This document shows, in pieces, positions 39,115 through 45,906 of a stretch of 64,000 bases of DNA. The DNA comes from Falsirhodobacter halotolerans. GTDB taxonomy: Bacteria; Pseudomonadota; Alphaproteobacteria; Rhodobacterales; Rhodobacteraceae. The stretch is taken from assembly GCF_022899245.1 (NCBI RefSeq), contig NZ_JALJAZ010000001.1:290501-354500 (forward strand), read 5' to 3'. A program made the translations under genes and the position numbers. The notes under the pieces were generated by a model that saw only the letters and a program-made list of their open reading frames with translations, ran no database searches and was not told the origin of the DNA. How positions within the stretch are numbered: position 1 is the first letter of the stretch; each line of letters begins with the position of its first letter.

Positions 39115-39474
39115 TCAGTAGACGGTGCCGAAACGGCGAACGCCGAAGCCGTCGGGGCCGTTCGTGATGCAGATGCCGGGAGTGTCACACTCGTCGAACG
39201 CGTCGCGCAGTTCGGTCGTGGCATCCTCGCAGCGGCCCGACACCGTGTTGATGCGGGTGCAGCGAATGGCGCTCATGGTGTCGTCGTTCCCGGCGGCGCC
39301 CGCGATCGCCCGCATGGCGTCGTGCAAGGTCAGCGGAACGGGTCCGTCAAGCGGGGCCCAGTCGTGGGTGTAGACGGTGCCCTTGTAGGTGCTGGTGCCC
39401 GACGTCTCTACCAGAAAGCGGTCGTATGTCGCGAGCGGCAGGGCGGTGGCGGTGCTGATGGAAGCGTGGTGCAT
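39115..39474 (-). CDS. phage protein of unknown function, first gene of the leftward operon
   Basis: 119 residues with five cysteines, no recognised fold. GGAG precedes the start. It is the first gene downstream of the operator-controlled leftward promoter at 39525-39553, the position of lambda N/early-left genes. Confidence 0.65.
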   Translation of the reverse strand: MHHASISTATALPLATYDRFLVETSGTSTYKGTVYTHDWAPLDGPVPLTLHDAMRAIAGAAGNDDTMSAIRCTRINTVSGRCEDATTELRDAFDECDTPGICITNGPDGFGVRRFGTVY

Positions 39475-39524
39475 CGGGTCATCTCCATGTCCACCGGCTC
39501 ATGTGTCGCGGTGGGTGTGGGATG

Positions 39525-39553
39525 AGGATGGCATGGACAAATGTCCACGTCAA
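39525..39553 (-). promoter_or_regulatory. candidate leftward early promoter (PL-like)
   Basis: On the - strand TTGACG (39553-39548), a 17-nt spacer and CATCCT (39530-39525). The spacer contains the operator at 39534-39547, so repressor binding would block it. Expected start is about 45 nt before the gene at 39474. Confidence 0.5.
39534..39547. promoter_or_regulatory. repressor operator, left copy 1
   Basis: TGGACAAATGTCCA: two 6-bp arms TGGACA/TGTCCA around AA, perfect symmetry. Same 14-bp motif as at 39563, 43141 and 43166. Confidence 0.75.
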
Positions 39554-39562
39554 TACCTGACG

Positions 39563-39576
39563 AGGACAATAGTCCA
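39563..39576. promoter_or_regulatory. repressor operator, left copy 2
   Basis: AGGACAATAGTCCA, 12 of 14 matching the consensus TGGACAAWAGTCCA closely; its core GGACAATAGTCC is identical to the right copy at 43142-43153. Centre-to-centre distance to the first left copy is 29 bp. Confidence 0.75.
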
Positions 39577-39646
39577 CTTTGTCGCGGACAGCTCCGAATC
39601 GCTGTGTTATCCTGCGCCTGCCAGCGTGGTGCTGGGGGAGATAGAT

Positions 39647-40075
39647 ATGGCTTGCGAATCCTCGCCCACCGACCCGATGCTCATCCGGCTATTGGAAGGC
39701 AGCGGTACGGTGCAACGCGATCTGGATTTCATGCGGCAGATACTGGCGGATATGGAGGCGTCACAAGAATGGCTGCACCCGATCGGCCATGATGACAATC
39801 CGCCTGGCGGGCGGGAGAAGCACGACTATCACGTGCTGCTGCTTGCCGACGAAGGGTTCCTTCAGCGCATGCAACCCGGCATCTTCCGCATGACAGCGAA
39901 AGGTCACGACTTTCTGGACAACACGCGCGACAGCGGGATTTGGCGGGCATCCAAAGCCGCCCTGTCAGGCTTCGGCAGCCACAGCGTCACCATGTTGATG
40001 AACGTGGCCGAAGGCTATGTTCGGCAGAAGCTGATTGAGAACGGGGTGCCGCTGGGGCAGGGCTGGCCGAGGTGA
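39647..40075 (+). CDS. DUF2513-like phage protein
   Basis: 142 residues from ATG 39647, which has GGGGGAGAT upstream. VQRDLDFMRQILADME, the HDYHVLLLADEGFL helix and MTAKGHDFLDNTRDSGIW reproduce the DUF2513 pattern, a winged-helix-like family common in prophages. It is divergent from the leftward operon, with both operators in the shared 172-nt gap. Function unknown; a DNA-binding role is plausible. Confidence 0.7.
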   Translation: MACESSPTDPMLIRLLEGSGTVQRDLDFMRQILADMEASQEWLHPIGHDDNPPGGREKHDYHVLLLADEGFLQRMQPGIFRMTAKGHDFLDNTRDSGIWRASKAALSGFGSHSVTMLMNVAEGYVRQKLIENGVPLGQGWPR

Positions 40076-40138
40076 AAATGCTTAGCGCATGGCAGGGCGG
40101 CCATTGATTGCATCCGGCCCGGCGGGCATAACCACCGC

Positions 40139-40342
40139 ATGAAAGTCACCCACGATCCCGACGCCCGCACCTTTACCATCACCGGCAAGGCATGGTGGGA
40201 TACATATCCGATCGAGGATCTGGGGAAGTGGCTGGCGTTCTATCGCATGCTACGCGACGAACACCCGAAGGCCCAAGGCGCATATGACGCGACTATCGCG
40301 GGGCTGGAGGGGTTGGCGAAAGAATTGGGCCTTCTGGCATGA
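40139..40342 (+). CDS. small protein of unknown function
   Basis: 67 residues (MKVTHDPDARTFTITGKAWWD ...). No domain recognised. Its stop codon abuts the hairpin that terminates the convergent leftward cassette. Confidence 0.55.
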   Translation: MKVTHDPDARTFTITGKAWWDTYPIEDLGKWLAFYRMLRDEHPKAQGAYDATIAGLEGLAKELGLLA

Positions 40343-40365
40343 AAAAGCCCGCCGGTGAAGGCGGG
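40342..40365 (-). terminator. intrinsic terminator of the leftward cargo cassette
   Basis: On the - strand CCCGCC-TTCACC-GGCGGG followed by CTTTTTC: 6-bp GC stem plus U5. It lies 36 nt after the stop of the small helical-protein gene and ends the repressor-cargo transcript before it meets the rightward gene. Confidence 0.7.
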
Positions 40366-40401
40366 ATATAAAGTTAGAGATAAAAAATATAAAATCGATA
40401 T

Positions 40402-40842
40402 CTATCTATTCTCTCGGCCGCACCTCTTGATCTCCCTTTCCAGTGAAAGAACCGACTGGCCTATAGCAGATAGTAATCTAGGTTCTGCTTCTCTGTCCGG
40501 CTCACCAAAGGTTCCCCCAGTAGCATAACTCATTAGATCGGAAATCTTTTGCGCTAATGAAACCGAAACTTTTGGATGAGACTCGAAGCGCTGGGCGATT
40601 AGATGACTGACGTGGTGCAATCGCATGGTGATACGAGCAGCATAAATTGTGTCGTGTTTTCCAAGGTCTGCCGCTGACGAATTCCAATAGCTGAACGCTT
40701 CTTCCAAGACAATGTCTAGATGCTCGCAGGCTTCATCTACCATTGCTTGGTTATTTGCACGAAAACGTATGCCCCGAGCAAACCATCCCTCAATAAAATT
40801 TTTGAGAAATGGTCCAGAAGCAGCGCCCAGCAGAGCGCTCAA
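40402..40842 (-). CDS. small helical protein of the GHKL/STAS cassette
   Basis: 146 residues from TTG 40842 (GGCGGGAATTC upstream); no ATG near the start fits. Sequence is strongly helical (ACEHLDIVLEEAFSYWNSSAADL, ARITMRLHHVSHLIAQRF, LSAIGQSVLSLEREIKRC), with an amphipathic N-terminus (LKNFIEGWFARGIRF). No family recognised. Base composition is clearly lower in GC than surrounding phage genes. It follows the STAS-like gene by 38 nt and is the last gene before the terminator; I infer it may be the output protein of the cassette. Confidence 0.6.
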   Translation of the reverse strand: MSALLGAASGPFLKNFIEGWFARGIRFRANNQAMVDEACEHLDIVLEEAFSYWNSSAADLGKHDTIYAARITMRLHHVSHLIAQRFESHPKVSVSLAQKISDLMSYATGGTFGEPDREAEPRLLSAIGQSVLSLEREIKRCGRENR

Positions 40843-40880
40843 GAATTCCCGCCAGGGAATATTATTAAAATCTTGTAAGG

Positions 40881-41201
40881 TCAGCGATCTCCAGCCTCAT
40901 CGATATATCGCCAAGCAGTTGCTATATATGGTGCATACGTGGGAGACAGACTTTCTAGCTTAAGATGGCGCTTTATGTCATTAATTGACAAGCCGCCCCG
41001 CACAAGTCCTCCAAATGCTTCTTCTACGAACGATGAAGGATAACCTGCAACACCATCGAATGTGACAACTATATCTTCACCGGCTCGAAGGGCTGGAAGT
41101 AAAAATACCTCTCGGAATTCTTCTCCACTGCCTGGTCCATGCTTCCTGTAACGGCCGCCGGGAAATCTAGTAAAGTCTTTGGCGATGCTTATCGTTTTCA
41201 T
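40881..41201 (-). CDS. STAS-like (DUF4325-type) protein
   Basis: 106 residues from ATG 41201 (MKTISIAKDFTRFPGGRY); ATG 41231 or TTG 41249 would add residues and overlap the ATPase gene. The pattern PGGRYRKHGPGSGEEFREVFLLPAL ... VVTFDGVAGYPSSFVEEAFGGLVR is that of DUF4325, a STAS-like domain usually found beside a GHKL ATPase. By analogy with SpoIIAA/SpoIIAB it may be a phosphorylatable or binding partner of the ATPase; the serines in YPSSF are at the expected place. Function inferred. Confidence 0.7.
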   Translation of the reverse strand: MKTISIAKDFTRFPGGRYRKHGPGSGEEFREVFLLPALRAGEDIVVTFDGVAGYPSSFVEEAFGGLVRGGLSINDIKRHLKLESLSPTYAPYIATAWRYIDEAGDR

Positions 41202-41208
41202 TGCTTTT

Positions 41209-42315
41209 TCAATCTCTAGCAAACGAAGCATAAGGTAGATTCCATTCAATCAACGTTCCGCCAGTATGAGAAGGCAAGTAAAACTTGCGACACTCCGTTT
41301 CCGTAAGCTCGACATCGCCTTTACCGCTAAGAACGCGCATGTAACCTCCTCTTGCGCTTCTTACAACATCCCTCATCTGATCAAGACCTTTACCGCGTTC
41401 ATCTAGCCCTGTCCTTGTCCGACCTATTTCAAAGGCAGCCTCTATGTCCTGCGCGTCAGACTTGGACGGTGATGAGCCTAGCTTGACAATCATCTCACTG
41501 ATCCTCCGACGCCAGCCCTCCTCGCGGTCAAGGGTGGCAGCGATCCCCACCCCTTGATCATACACGAAGAACCTTAAGCTTTTGCTGACAGGATCATAGC
41601 AACTGGTTGCCCACCAGCGGCTTCCTGCCGTTGGGTATGTCGACACAGTGTTTCCATCACGCATATCCCCACTGCGTGCCGCCGTGTCCACATAAGCATG
41701 CTCGATGCTATTTATTACCGCTTCAGTAAGCCCTTCGAATAAATACATCTTTGCTTCCAGGGCGGTGCCAAGCGCAAGCAGGTCATTTTGCAAAGCGTCC
41801 ATTGTCTCCGGCTGGCCTTTTACGCCGGACGCAAGGTTAAGAAGAACCAATTCATCCGCAAGGGTCGACTGCGTTGCAGGTACAGGGGACATGCCAAGCA
41901 GCTCGTATGTCCCTAGGGATCGCAGCACTCGCCGTACTCTTGGTTTCCATCGGTTACTCAGGCGCGCACGGATCTGAGTACCATAAAGTAACGACCATCT
42001 CTGTAACTCAGCCGAAAGGACGATGGCTGACGTAATTGAAAGGTCATCTATAGGCGAAAGATCAACAAATACCCTCGGCCATACCCATCTCCCGTGACGC
42101 TTTACCTTTCTTCTGTTCACGAAAGCTTCTCGCATTCGATGAAAAAATTGCAGTGTTGCAGCGGTGTTGTGCCTAAAGCTCAGCTTCGACGGGGGAATTA
42201 CGGTAGTTTCGGTATGCCGCTCACCAATTCCAGGTATGCGTCGCGACTTTTTTTGATAACCTGCTTTTTGCCATCGGCTAATCGTAAGCAGCCTGCTCCT
42301 AGATATCCGCTTCAT
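41209..42315 (-). CDS. GHKL-type ATPase with STAS-like N-terminal region
   Basis: 368 residues. Residues ~44-140 look STAS-like (RVFVDLSPIDDLSITSAIVLSAELQRW ... VRRVLRSLGTYELLG). The C-terminal half is a histidine-kinase-like ATPase: N box EGLTEAVINSIEHA (194-207), G1 YDQGVGIA (252-259), G2 GLDERGKGL (303-311) and GGTLIEW (352-358). There is no DHp/His phosphoacceptor, so it is a serine-kinase/anti-sigma-like or Hsp90-like ATPase, not a two-component kinase. Lower GC than neighbours. It lies 11 nt after the lipoprotein gene and just before the STAS-like gene. Confidence 0.75.
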   Translation of the reverse strand: MKRISRSRLLTISRWQKAGYQKKSRRIPGIGERHTETTVIPPSKLSFRHNTAATLQFFHRMREAFVNRRKVKRHGRWVWPRVFVDLSPIDDLSITSAIVLSAELQRWSLLYGTQIRARLSNRWKPRVRRVLRSLGTYELLGMSPVPATQSTLADELVLLNLASGVKGQPETMDALQNDLLALGTALEAKMYLFEGLTEAVINSIEHAYVDTAARSGDMRDGNTVSTYPTAGSRWWATSCYDPVSKSLRFFVYDQGVGIAATLDREEGWRRRISEMIVKLGSSPSKSDAQDIEAAFEIGRTRTGLDERGKGLDQMRDVVRSARGGYMRVLSGKGDVELTETECRKFYLPSHTGGTLIEWNLPYASFARD

Positions 42316-42326
42316 TCTTACATGAC

Positions 42327-42683
42327 CTATATCTCAGAACACGCTAGCTTTGCCGACAACTGCCTGTTCTCATTCTCAACCGTGGTGATTTCTACCGGGC
42401 ACCCCGAGACCTCGCGGATCGCCCGCAGGTTGCCTACGTAGACCTCGGCCTCCGTCGCCTCCCCGCCGAACAACGTCCGGTTCATCTGCGCTGTGTAGGT
42501 GTCGCCCGATCGGCGCACGGTGTGCTCGCGTCCGTCGATCGTGACGACCTGGCTGCCGGGCATGTAGGCGGCTGGGGTGCAGGCCGTCAGGGCTGCGCAG
42601 GCGAGGGCGGCAAAGGCGATGCGGTTGGCGGCAGTGCGGGTCAACACTGCCGGCCAATCCGGTGTTGACCGCTGCGCGACCAT
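42327..42683 (-). CDS. prophage lipoprotein
   Basis: 118 residues from ATG 42683 (AGGAT upstream). Hydrophobic segment RIAFAALACAALTAC ends in a lipobox LTAC (Cys35), followed by a ~80-residue exported domain. A start at the in-frame TTG 42644 would give a more usual signal length. Directly downstream of the repressor gene, same strand; phage lipoproteins in this position often act in superinfection exclusion. An 8-bp inverted repeat GTCAACAC/GTGTTGAC (42640-42669) overlaps its 5' part. Confidence 0.65.
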   Translation of the reverse strand: MVAQRSTPDWPAVLTRTAANRIAFAALACAALTACTPAAYMPGSQVVTIDGREHTVRRSGDTYTAQMNRTLFGGEATEAEVYVGNLRAIREVSGCPVEITTVENENRQLSAKLACSEI

Positions 42684-42768
42684 CCGCTTATCCTGTGAAC
42701 GGAAAGGGAACGGGTGGTGGGTGTGACGGAGGAAAATGTTAAGGGGTTTGTCGAGGTGCTGCGTTCGA

Positions 42769-43104
42769 TCACTGCGTTTCCCCCGGGGGCCGAGAGGGCT
42801 GGCCTCGTGCAGCGGCTCGCAACAACTCCCGCTCTCCTTCGGTCAATTCCTGCCACAGACGCGCGGCTTCGGATCGATCGGCCGAACTGTTATCCTGAAG
42901 CATCTCGTCCAGAGTAAAGCCAAAGGCATGAGCAACCTTCACGGCATCATCTACATTGGTCGACGCTTTCAATCCGGCGCGCGACCGTTGCATGAACTTT
43001 GTAATCTGGTCCTTAGACACTCCAGCGCGTTCCGCGAGGTGCGGAATAGACCACCCGGTGGCCTTCAGAGCTTCATCTAGGGCATCGAAAAACCGTCTAG
43101 TCAT
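42769..43104 (-). CDS. prophage repressor (CI-like, no peptidase domain)
   Basis: 111 residues from ATG 43104. An XRE-type helix-turn-helix occupies the N-terminal half (FFDALDEALKATGWSIPHLAERAGVSKDQITKFMQR), then NVDDAVKVAHAFGFTLDEML; the C-terminus is short (ARLWQELTEGERELL) with no S24 peptidase domain, so RecA-stimulated self-cleavage is not expected. Longer starts at 43161-43164 would place the operators inside the gene. Four operator copies flank the region. It is divergent from the cro-like gene. Confidence 0.8.
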   Translation of the reverse strand: MTRRFFDALDEALKATGWSIPHLAERAGVSKDQITKFMQRSRAGLKASTNVDDAVKVAHAFGFTLDEMLQDNSSADRSEAARLWQELTEGERELLRAAARGQPSRPPGETQ

Positions 43105-43140
43105 TGGTCGATATGACCATTTGAGCAGCGAATTCGCCAC

Positions 43141-43154
43141 TGGACAATAGTCCG
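43141..43154. promoter_or_regulatory. repressor operator, right copy 1
   Basis: TGGACAATAGTCCG. It covers the -10 (TATTGT on the - strand) of the repressor promoter and abuts the -35 of the rightward promoter. Confidence 0.75.
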
Positions 43155-43172
43155 TTGACATCATGTGGACAA
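43144..43172 (-). promoter_or_regulatory. candidate repressor promoter (PRM-like)
   Basis: On the - strand TTGTCC (43172-43167), 17-nt spacer, TATTGT (43149-43144). The start site near 43137 gives a 33-nt leader to ATG 43104. Both operators of the right pair overlap it, so the repressor is probably autoregulated. The same transcript can continue into the lipoprotein and GHKL/STAS cassette. Confidence 0.5.
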
Positions 43173-43183
43173 AAGTCTACATT
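43155..43183 (+). promoter_or_regulatory. candidate rightward early promoter (PR-like)
   Basis: Consensus -35 TTGACA (43155-43160), 17-nt spacer, TACATT (43178-43183). The second operator lies inside the spacer. The predicted start (about 43190) coincides with the ATG of the cro-like gene, suggesting a leaderless transcript. Confidence 0.6.
43166..43179. promoter_or_regulatory. repressor operator, right copy 2
   Basis: TGGACAAAAGTCTA, two mismatches from perfect symmetry. Centre-to-centre distance to the first right copy is 25 bp. It overlaps the -35 of the repressor promoter and the spacer/-10 edge of the rightward promoter. Confidence 0.7.
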
Positions 43184-43189
43184 GAGGTT

Positions 43190-43402
43190 ATGGATCGCCA
43201 AATCATCATCACCGAAATCGAAGACTTCGCAGCGGCTTGTGGCTTGTCCCCCGCGACTGTCACGGAGAGAGCGGTAGGCAACAGCCGCCTCTACGCTCGC
43301 CTGAAGCATGGCGGAGATTGCACGACGCGCATCGTTGTCCGCCTCCGTGATTACATGGCGAAAAACCAGCCGTGCGCCCTCAAAGAACAGGGGGCCGCAT
43401 GA
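43190..43402 (+). CDS. Cro-like small helix-turn-helix protein
   Basis: 70 residues from ATG 43190 (MDRQIIITEIEDFAAACGLS). HTH pattern FAAACGLSPATVTERAVGNSRLYARLKHGG. It diverges from the repressor gene across the operator pair, the place of lambda cro, and its stop overlaps the next start by 4 nt (ATGA). GAGG lies 2-6 nt upstream, too close to be an ordinary ribosome-binding site. Confidence 0.75.
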   Translation: MDRQIIITEIEDFAAACGLSPATVTERAVGNSRLYARLKHGGDCTTRIVVRLRDYMAKNQPCALKEQGAA

Positions 43403-43737
43403 CCACGGCCCCCGTCCCATCCTCTGCTGCTGTCGTTGTTGCGGTCTCACAAGCGCAACATAGGAACGGAGCCACAGGTATGTCCTCCCCAAAGTTTTCC
43501 GGGCGCCGCGAGGTGCTGAGCTATCGCCAAACGTTCGCAGCCGTCTGGCAGCGGTTCATCATCCAGAACTTCGAAAGCCCGGCCCACGCCGCGCATGTGT
43601 TCCAGGTTGATCCCACTACCGCCGAAAACTGGTTCGAAGGGCGCAATGCTCCGCAGGGCTGGGTGGTCGGCAAGGCCATCGCCAACCCACTGACGCGCGA
43701 ATCCGCCCTGTGCCTCCTGACAGGAGCGTCGGCATGA
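43399..43737 (+). CDS. phage HTH-domain protein
   Basis: 112 residues from ATG 43399; a start at ATG 43480 ([13 protein letters not shown]) would leave 85. The conserved part ([35 protein letters not shown]) resembles phage helix-turn-helix regulators that follow cro-like genes. Overlaps both neighbours by 4 nt. Confidence 0.65.
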   Translation: MTTAPVPSSAAVVVAVSQAQHRNGATGMSSPKFSGRREVLSYRQTFAAVWQRFIIQNFESPAHAAHVFQVDPTTAENWFEGRNAPQGWVVGKAIANPLTRESALCLLTGASA

Positions 43738-44015
43738 TCTTTTTCAAGGCGCTACGTGAAAACCAGCGGCAACTTCAGCTCCGCGTCGAGTTCCTTGAAG
43801 GGGACGTGCAGCGTCTCATGGCAGAGGTAAAGACGCTCACTCGGCAGGAGGGGAAATCAGACCATTTCTGCACATTCTGCGGAAAAGGTAATCGCGAGGT
43901 TCAAAAGCTGATCGCGGGTCCGAAAGTGCTACGAGGCGATCAATCGGTGATGATCTGCGAAGAGTGTATCGCCCTGTGCACCGACATCATCGCGGAAAAT
44001 GGAGGTGCCGCATGA
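43734..44015 (+). CDS. free-standing ClpX-type C4 zinc-finger protein
   Basis: 93 residues. A predicted coiled coil ([21 protein letters not shown], about 8-40) precedes a ClpX zinc-binding domain: [18 protein letters not shown] and [13 protein letters not shown] with C46, C49, C75, C78, very close to the N-terminal domain of ClpX. No AAA+ part follows. ClpX uses this domain to dimerise and bind adaptors and substrates, so a phage copy could act as adaptor, decoy or inhibitor; that is inference. Confidence 0.85.
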   Translation: MIFFKALRENQRQLQLRVEFLEGDVQRLMAEVKTLTRQEGKSDHFCTFCGKGNREVQKLIAGPKVLRGDQSVMICEECIALCTDIIAENGGAA

Positions 44016-44149
44016 GGGCGATTCTGCATTCCATCGCCCGCGCAGAATACTGGTGCGCCGCACATCTTGGCACCTTTGGGGAATGGTGGGCCGCTCGCGC
44101 GGCCCGTCGTCTCGGAAAGTTTTCCCCAGATCGTTCGGGAAGGTTCTGA
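44012..44149 (+). CDS. small phage protein with HLGxxGEWW motif
   Basis: 45 residues, start ATG 44012 overlapping the previous stop by 4 nt and ending 1 nt into the next start. Contains [20 protein letters not shown] similar HLGxxGEWW core occurs in the protein at 48860-49138. Function unknown. Confidence 0.5.
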   Translation: MRAILHSIARAEYWCAAHLGTFGEWWAARAARRLGKFSPDRSGRF

Positions 44150-44310
44150 TGACGATGTCCCCGTGGTCCCCAGACGAAATGGCCGAGAAGCTGGCAATCA
44201 TCGCCACGCTGACCCGGCACGAGCTGGACGGATATCAGGACGCCGCCCGGACGCGGGGGTATTTCCCCGGCGAGGCGCGGGCCTTGGCCGAACGGAGGGC
44301 GAAGCTGTGA
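44149..44310 (+). CDS. small phage protein of unknown function
   Basis: 53 residues from ATG 44149 ([17 protein letters not shown]). Helical; no domain recognised. One-base overlap upstream and 4-nt overlap (GTGA) downstream place it in the coupled rightward operon. Confidence 0.55.
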   Translation: MTMSPWSPDEMAEKLAIIATLTRHELDGYQDAARTRGYFPGEARALAERRAKL

Positions 44311-44684
44311 ACGTCGTCCGCCAATCCGAGCAGGAAATACACATCGGCATCGTCGCCTTTCTTCGGGCTGTTCTGCCCGCGAATGCCATCATCATGCACG
44401 CGCGCAATGAGGGCAATCGCGGCGGGCGCAGGGGCGTGATCGACGGCGCACGGGGCAAAGCCATGGGGGTGCAGCCGGGCTGGCCCGATCTGCTGATCTA
44501 CACCGGGGGCCGGGGCTTCGCGATCGAGGTCAAGCGGTCCGGCGAAAAGATGACCCTGATTCAAGAGGCCGTGGCCGCACAGCTGTCGTGCCATGGCATC
44601 CCCCATTCTGTTTGCCGCAGCATCGAGGACGTCCGCGCGGCGCTCTCTGCTTGGGGCGTCACCACGAAAGAGAGAACGGCATGA
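44307..44684 (+). CDS. VRR-NUC domain nuclease
   Basis: 125 residues from GTG 44307. The PD-(D/E)XK-type core is visible: PGWPDLLIY (D61), FAIEVKRSG (E74, K76) and TLIQEAV (Q86). Stand-alone VRR-NUC proteins are common in phages and may act as Holliday-junction or flap endonucleases. Overlaps both neighbours by 4 nt. Confidence 0.85.
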   Translation: MNVVRQSEQEIHIGIVAFLRAVLPANAIIMHARNEGNRGGRRGVIDGARGKAMGVQPGWPDLLIYTGGRGFAIEVKRSGEKMTLIQEAVAAQLSCHGIPHSVCRSIEDVRAALSAWGVTTKERTA

Positions 44685-45655
44685 GCGTCGAGATTTCCCG
44701 CATCCGCCTGGACGGCGGCACCCAATCCCGCGCCGCGATCAATGATGCGGTCGTGGCCGACTATGCCGAGGCGATGGCAAACCCGGACACGGTGTTCCCC
44801 CCGGTCGTCGTCTATTTCGACGGCAAGGATTACTGGCTGGCGGACGGGTTTCACCGGGTGGCCGCATGGTCGCAGATTGGGCGCACCGATATCCCCGCCG
44901 AGGTGCGCCAAGGCGACCGCCGCCGCGCGATCCTGCATTCCGTAGCGGCGAACGCCGTGCATGGCCTACGCCGGTCCAACGACGACAAGCGCCGCGCGGT
45001 GATGACGCTGCTGGAGGATACGGAGTGGTCCAAGTGGAGCGCTCGTGACATCGCCAAGCAATGCGGAGTGAGCCATGACTTCGCCGCACGCCTCAAACGT
45101 GAAATGTCATCGGATGACAGTGAGCCGCGAACCTACACCACGAAGCACGGCATACAGGCGACCATGCAGACCGCCAACATCGGCGCCGGATCAAAACCCG
45201 ATCAACACCGGCTTATCGCCCCGACGAAGCCGGAAGGCGCCGCATCTGCGGGGGAGCCGCAAGACGTGCCTGCGCCCGCCGTGCCGTTGGCACCTCCGCC
45301 GCCACCTGCCGATCAAGAACCCGTTGACCCGGAAACGGCCAAGGTCCGCCGCGAACTGGCGAAGCTGACCCCCGACGCCGTTGTGGATGAGGTGATCGGG
45401 CTGCGGGCCACGCTGGCGGAAGTCCGCGCCAAGGCCGCCAAGCAGAAGGTCGAACTGGACGCGGCCAAAGCGCAGCTGGCCGACCATCGCGCCGACGACA
45501 AGGACGAGGTCATCACCCGCCTGACCGCCTCGCTGAAGAATGCCGAGAACGCCAAATGGCGCGAGGCAGAAAAGGCCGCCGCCGCCCTGCGTCAGGTCCA
45601 CGCCCTGCAGAAGCGCGTGGCCGAACTGGAGAACATGGGGATCGCCCTGAACTGA
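44681..45655 (+). CDS. ParB-like N-terminal domain protein
   Basis: 324 residues from ATG 44681 (MSVEISRIRLDGG). ParB/sulfiredoxin-type domain at 1-~100 with YWLADGFHRVAAW, followed by an HTH-like segment (SARDIAKQCGVSHDFAARLKREM), a Pro-rich linker and a long C-terminal coiled coil (about 240-320). Such proteins in prophages are linked to replication or transcription control; no parA is adjacent. Confidence 0.78.
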   Translation: MSVEISRIRLDGGTQSRAAINDAVVADYAEAMANPDTVFPPVVVYFDGKDYWLADGFHRVAAWSQIGRTDIPAEVRQGDRRRAILHSVAANAVHGLRRSNDDKRRAVMTLLEDTEWSKWSARDIAKQCGVSHDFAARLKREMSSDDSEPRTYTTKHGIQATMQTANIGAGSKPDQHRLIAPTKPEGAASAGEPQDVPAPAVPLAPPPPPADQEPVDPETAKVRRELAKLTPDAVVDEVIGLRATLAEVRAKAAKQKVELDAAKAQLADHRADDKDEVITRLTASLKNAENAKWREAEKAAAALRQVHALQKRVAELENMGIALN

Positions 45656-45906
45656 TGTCCATCCTGTCCCGCATACGCGCCCATGGCGGCGAGGTCATCC
45701 GCGACGAATGGCGGTTCCGGCTGCGCGCCGGCCGCTTGTCGCCGGAAGCGATCGTATGGCTGCGCGGGCATTGGCGGGAGGTGTGCCGCGAGGTCTGGCC
45801 CGCGTTTGACCTGTGGGACGAACGCGCCGCCATCCTGCAGTTCGATGCTGGTCTGACGCGCGCCGACGCCGAGGCCGAGGCATATGCGAGGATCACCGTA
45901 TGCTAA
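45655..45906 (+). CDS. small phage protein of unknown function
   Basis: 83 residues from ATG 45655 (MSILSRIRAHGGEVIRDEWRF). WLRGHWREVCREVWPAFDLWDERAA is Trp-rich and helical. Coupled to both neighbours (1-nt and 7-nt overlaps). Similar small proteins precede helicases in related prophages, but no function is known to me. Confidence 0.6.
   Translation: MSILSRIRAHGGEVIRDEWRFRLRAGRLSPEAIVWLRGHWREVCREVWPAFDLWDERAAILQFDAGLTRADAEAEAYARITVC

Noticed and set aside
41705-42441. Rightward open frames opposite the GHKL ATPase and lipoprotein genes (41705-41977, 42094-42441)
   Set aside because: They oppose genes with clear domains, lack ribosome-binding sites and look like shadows.
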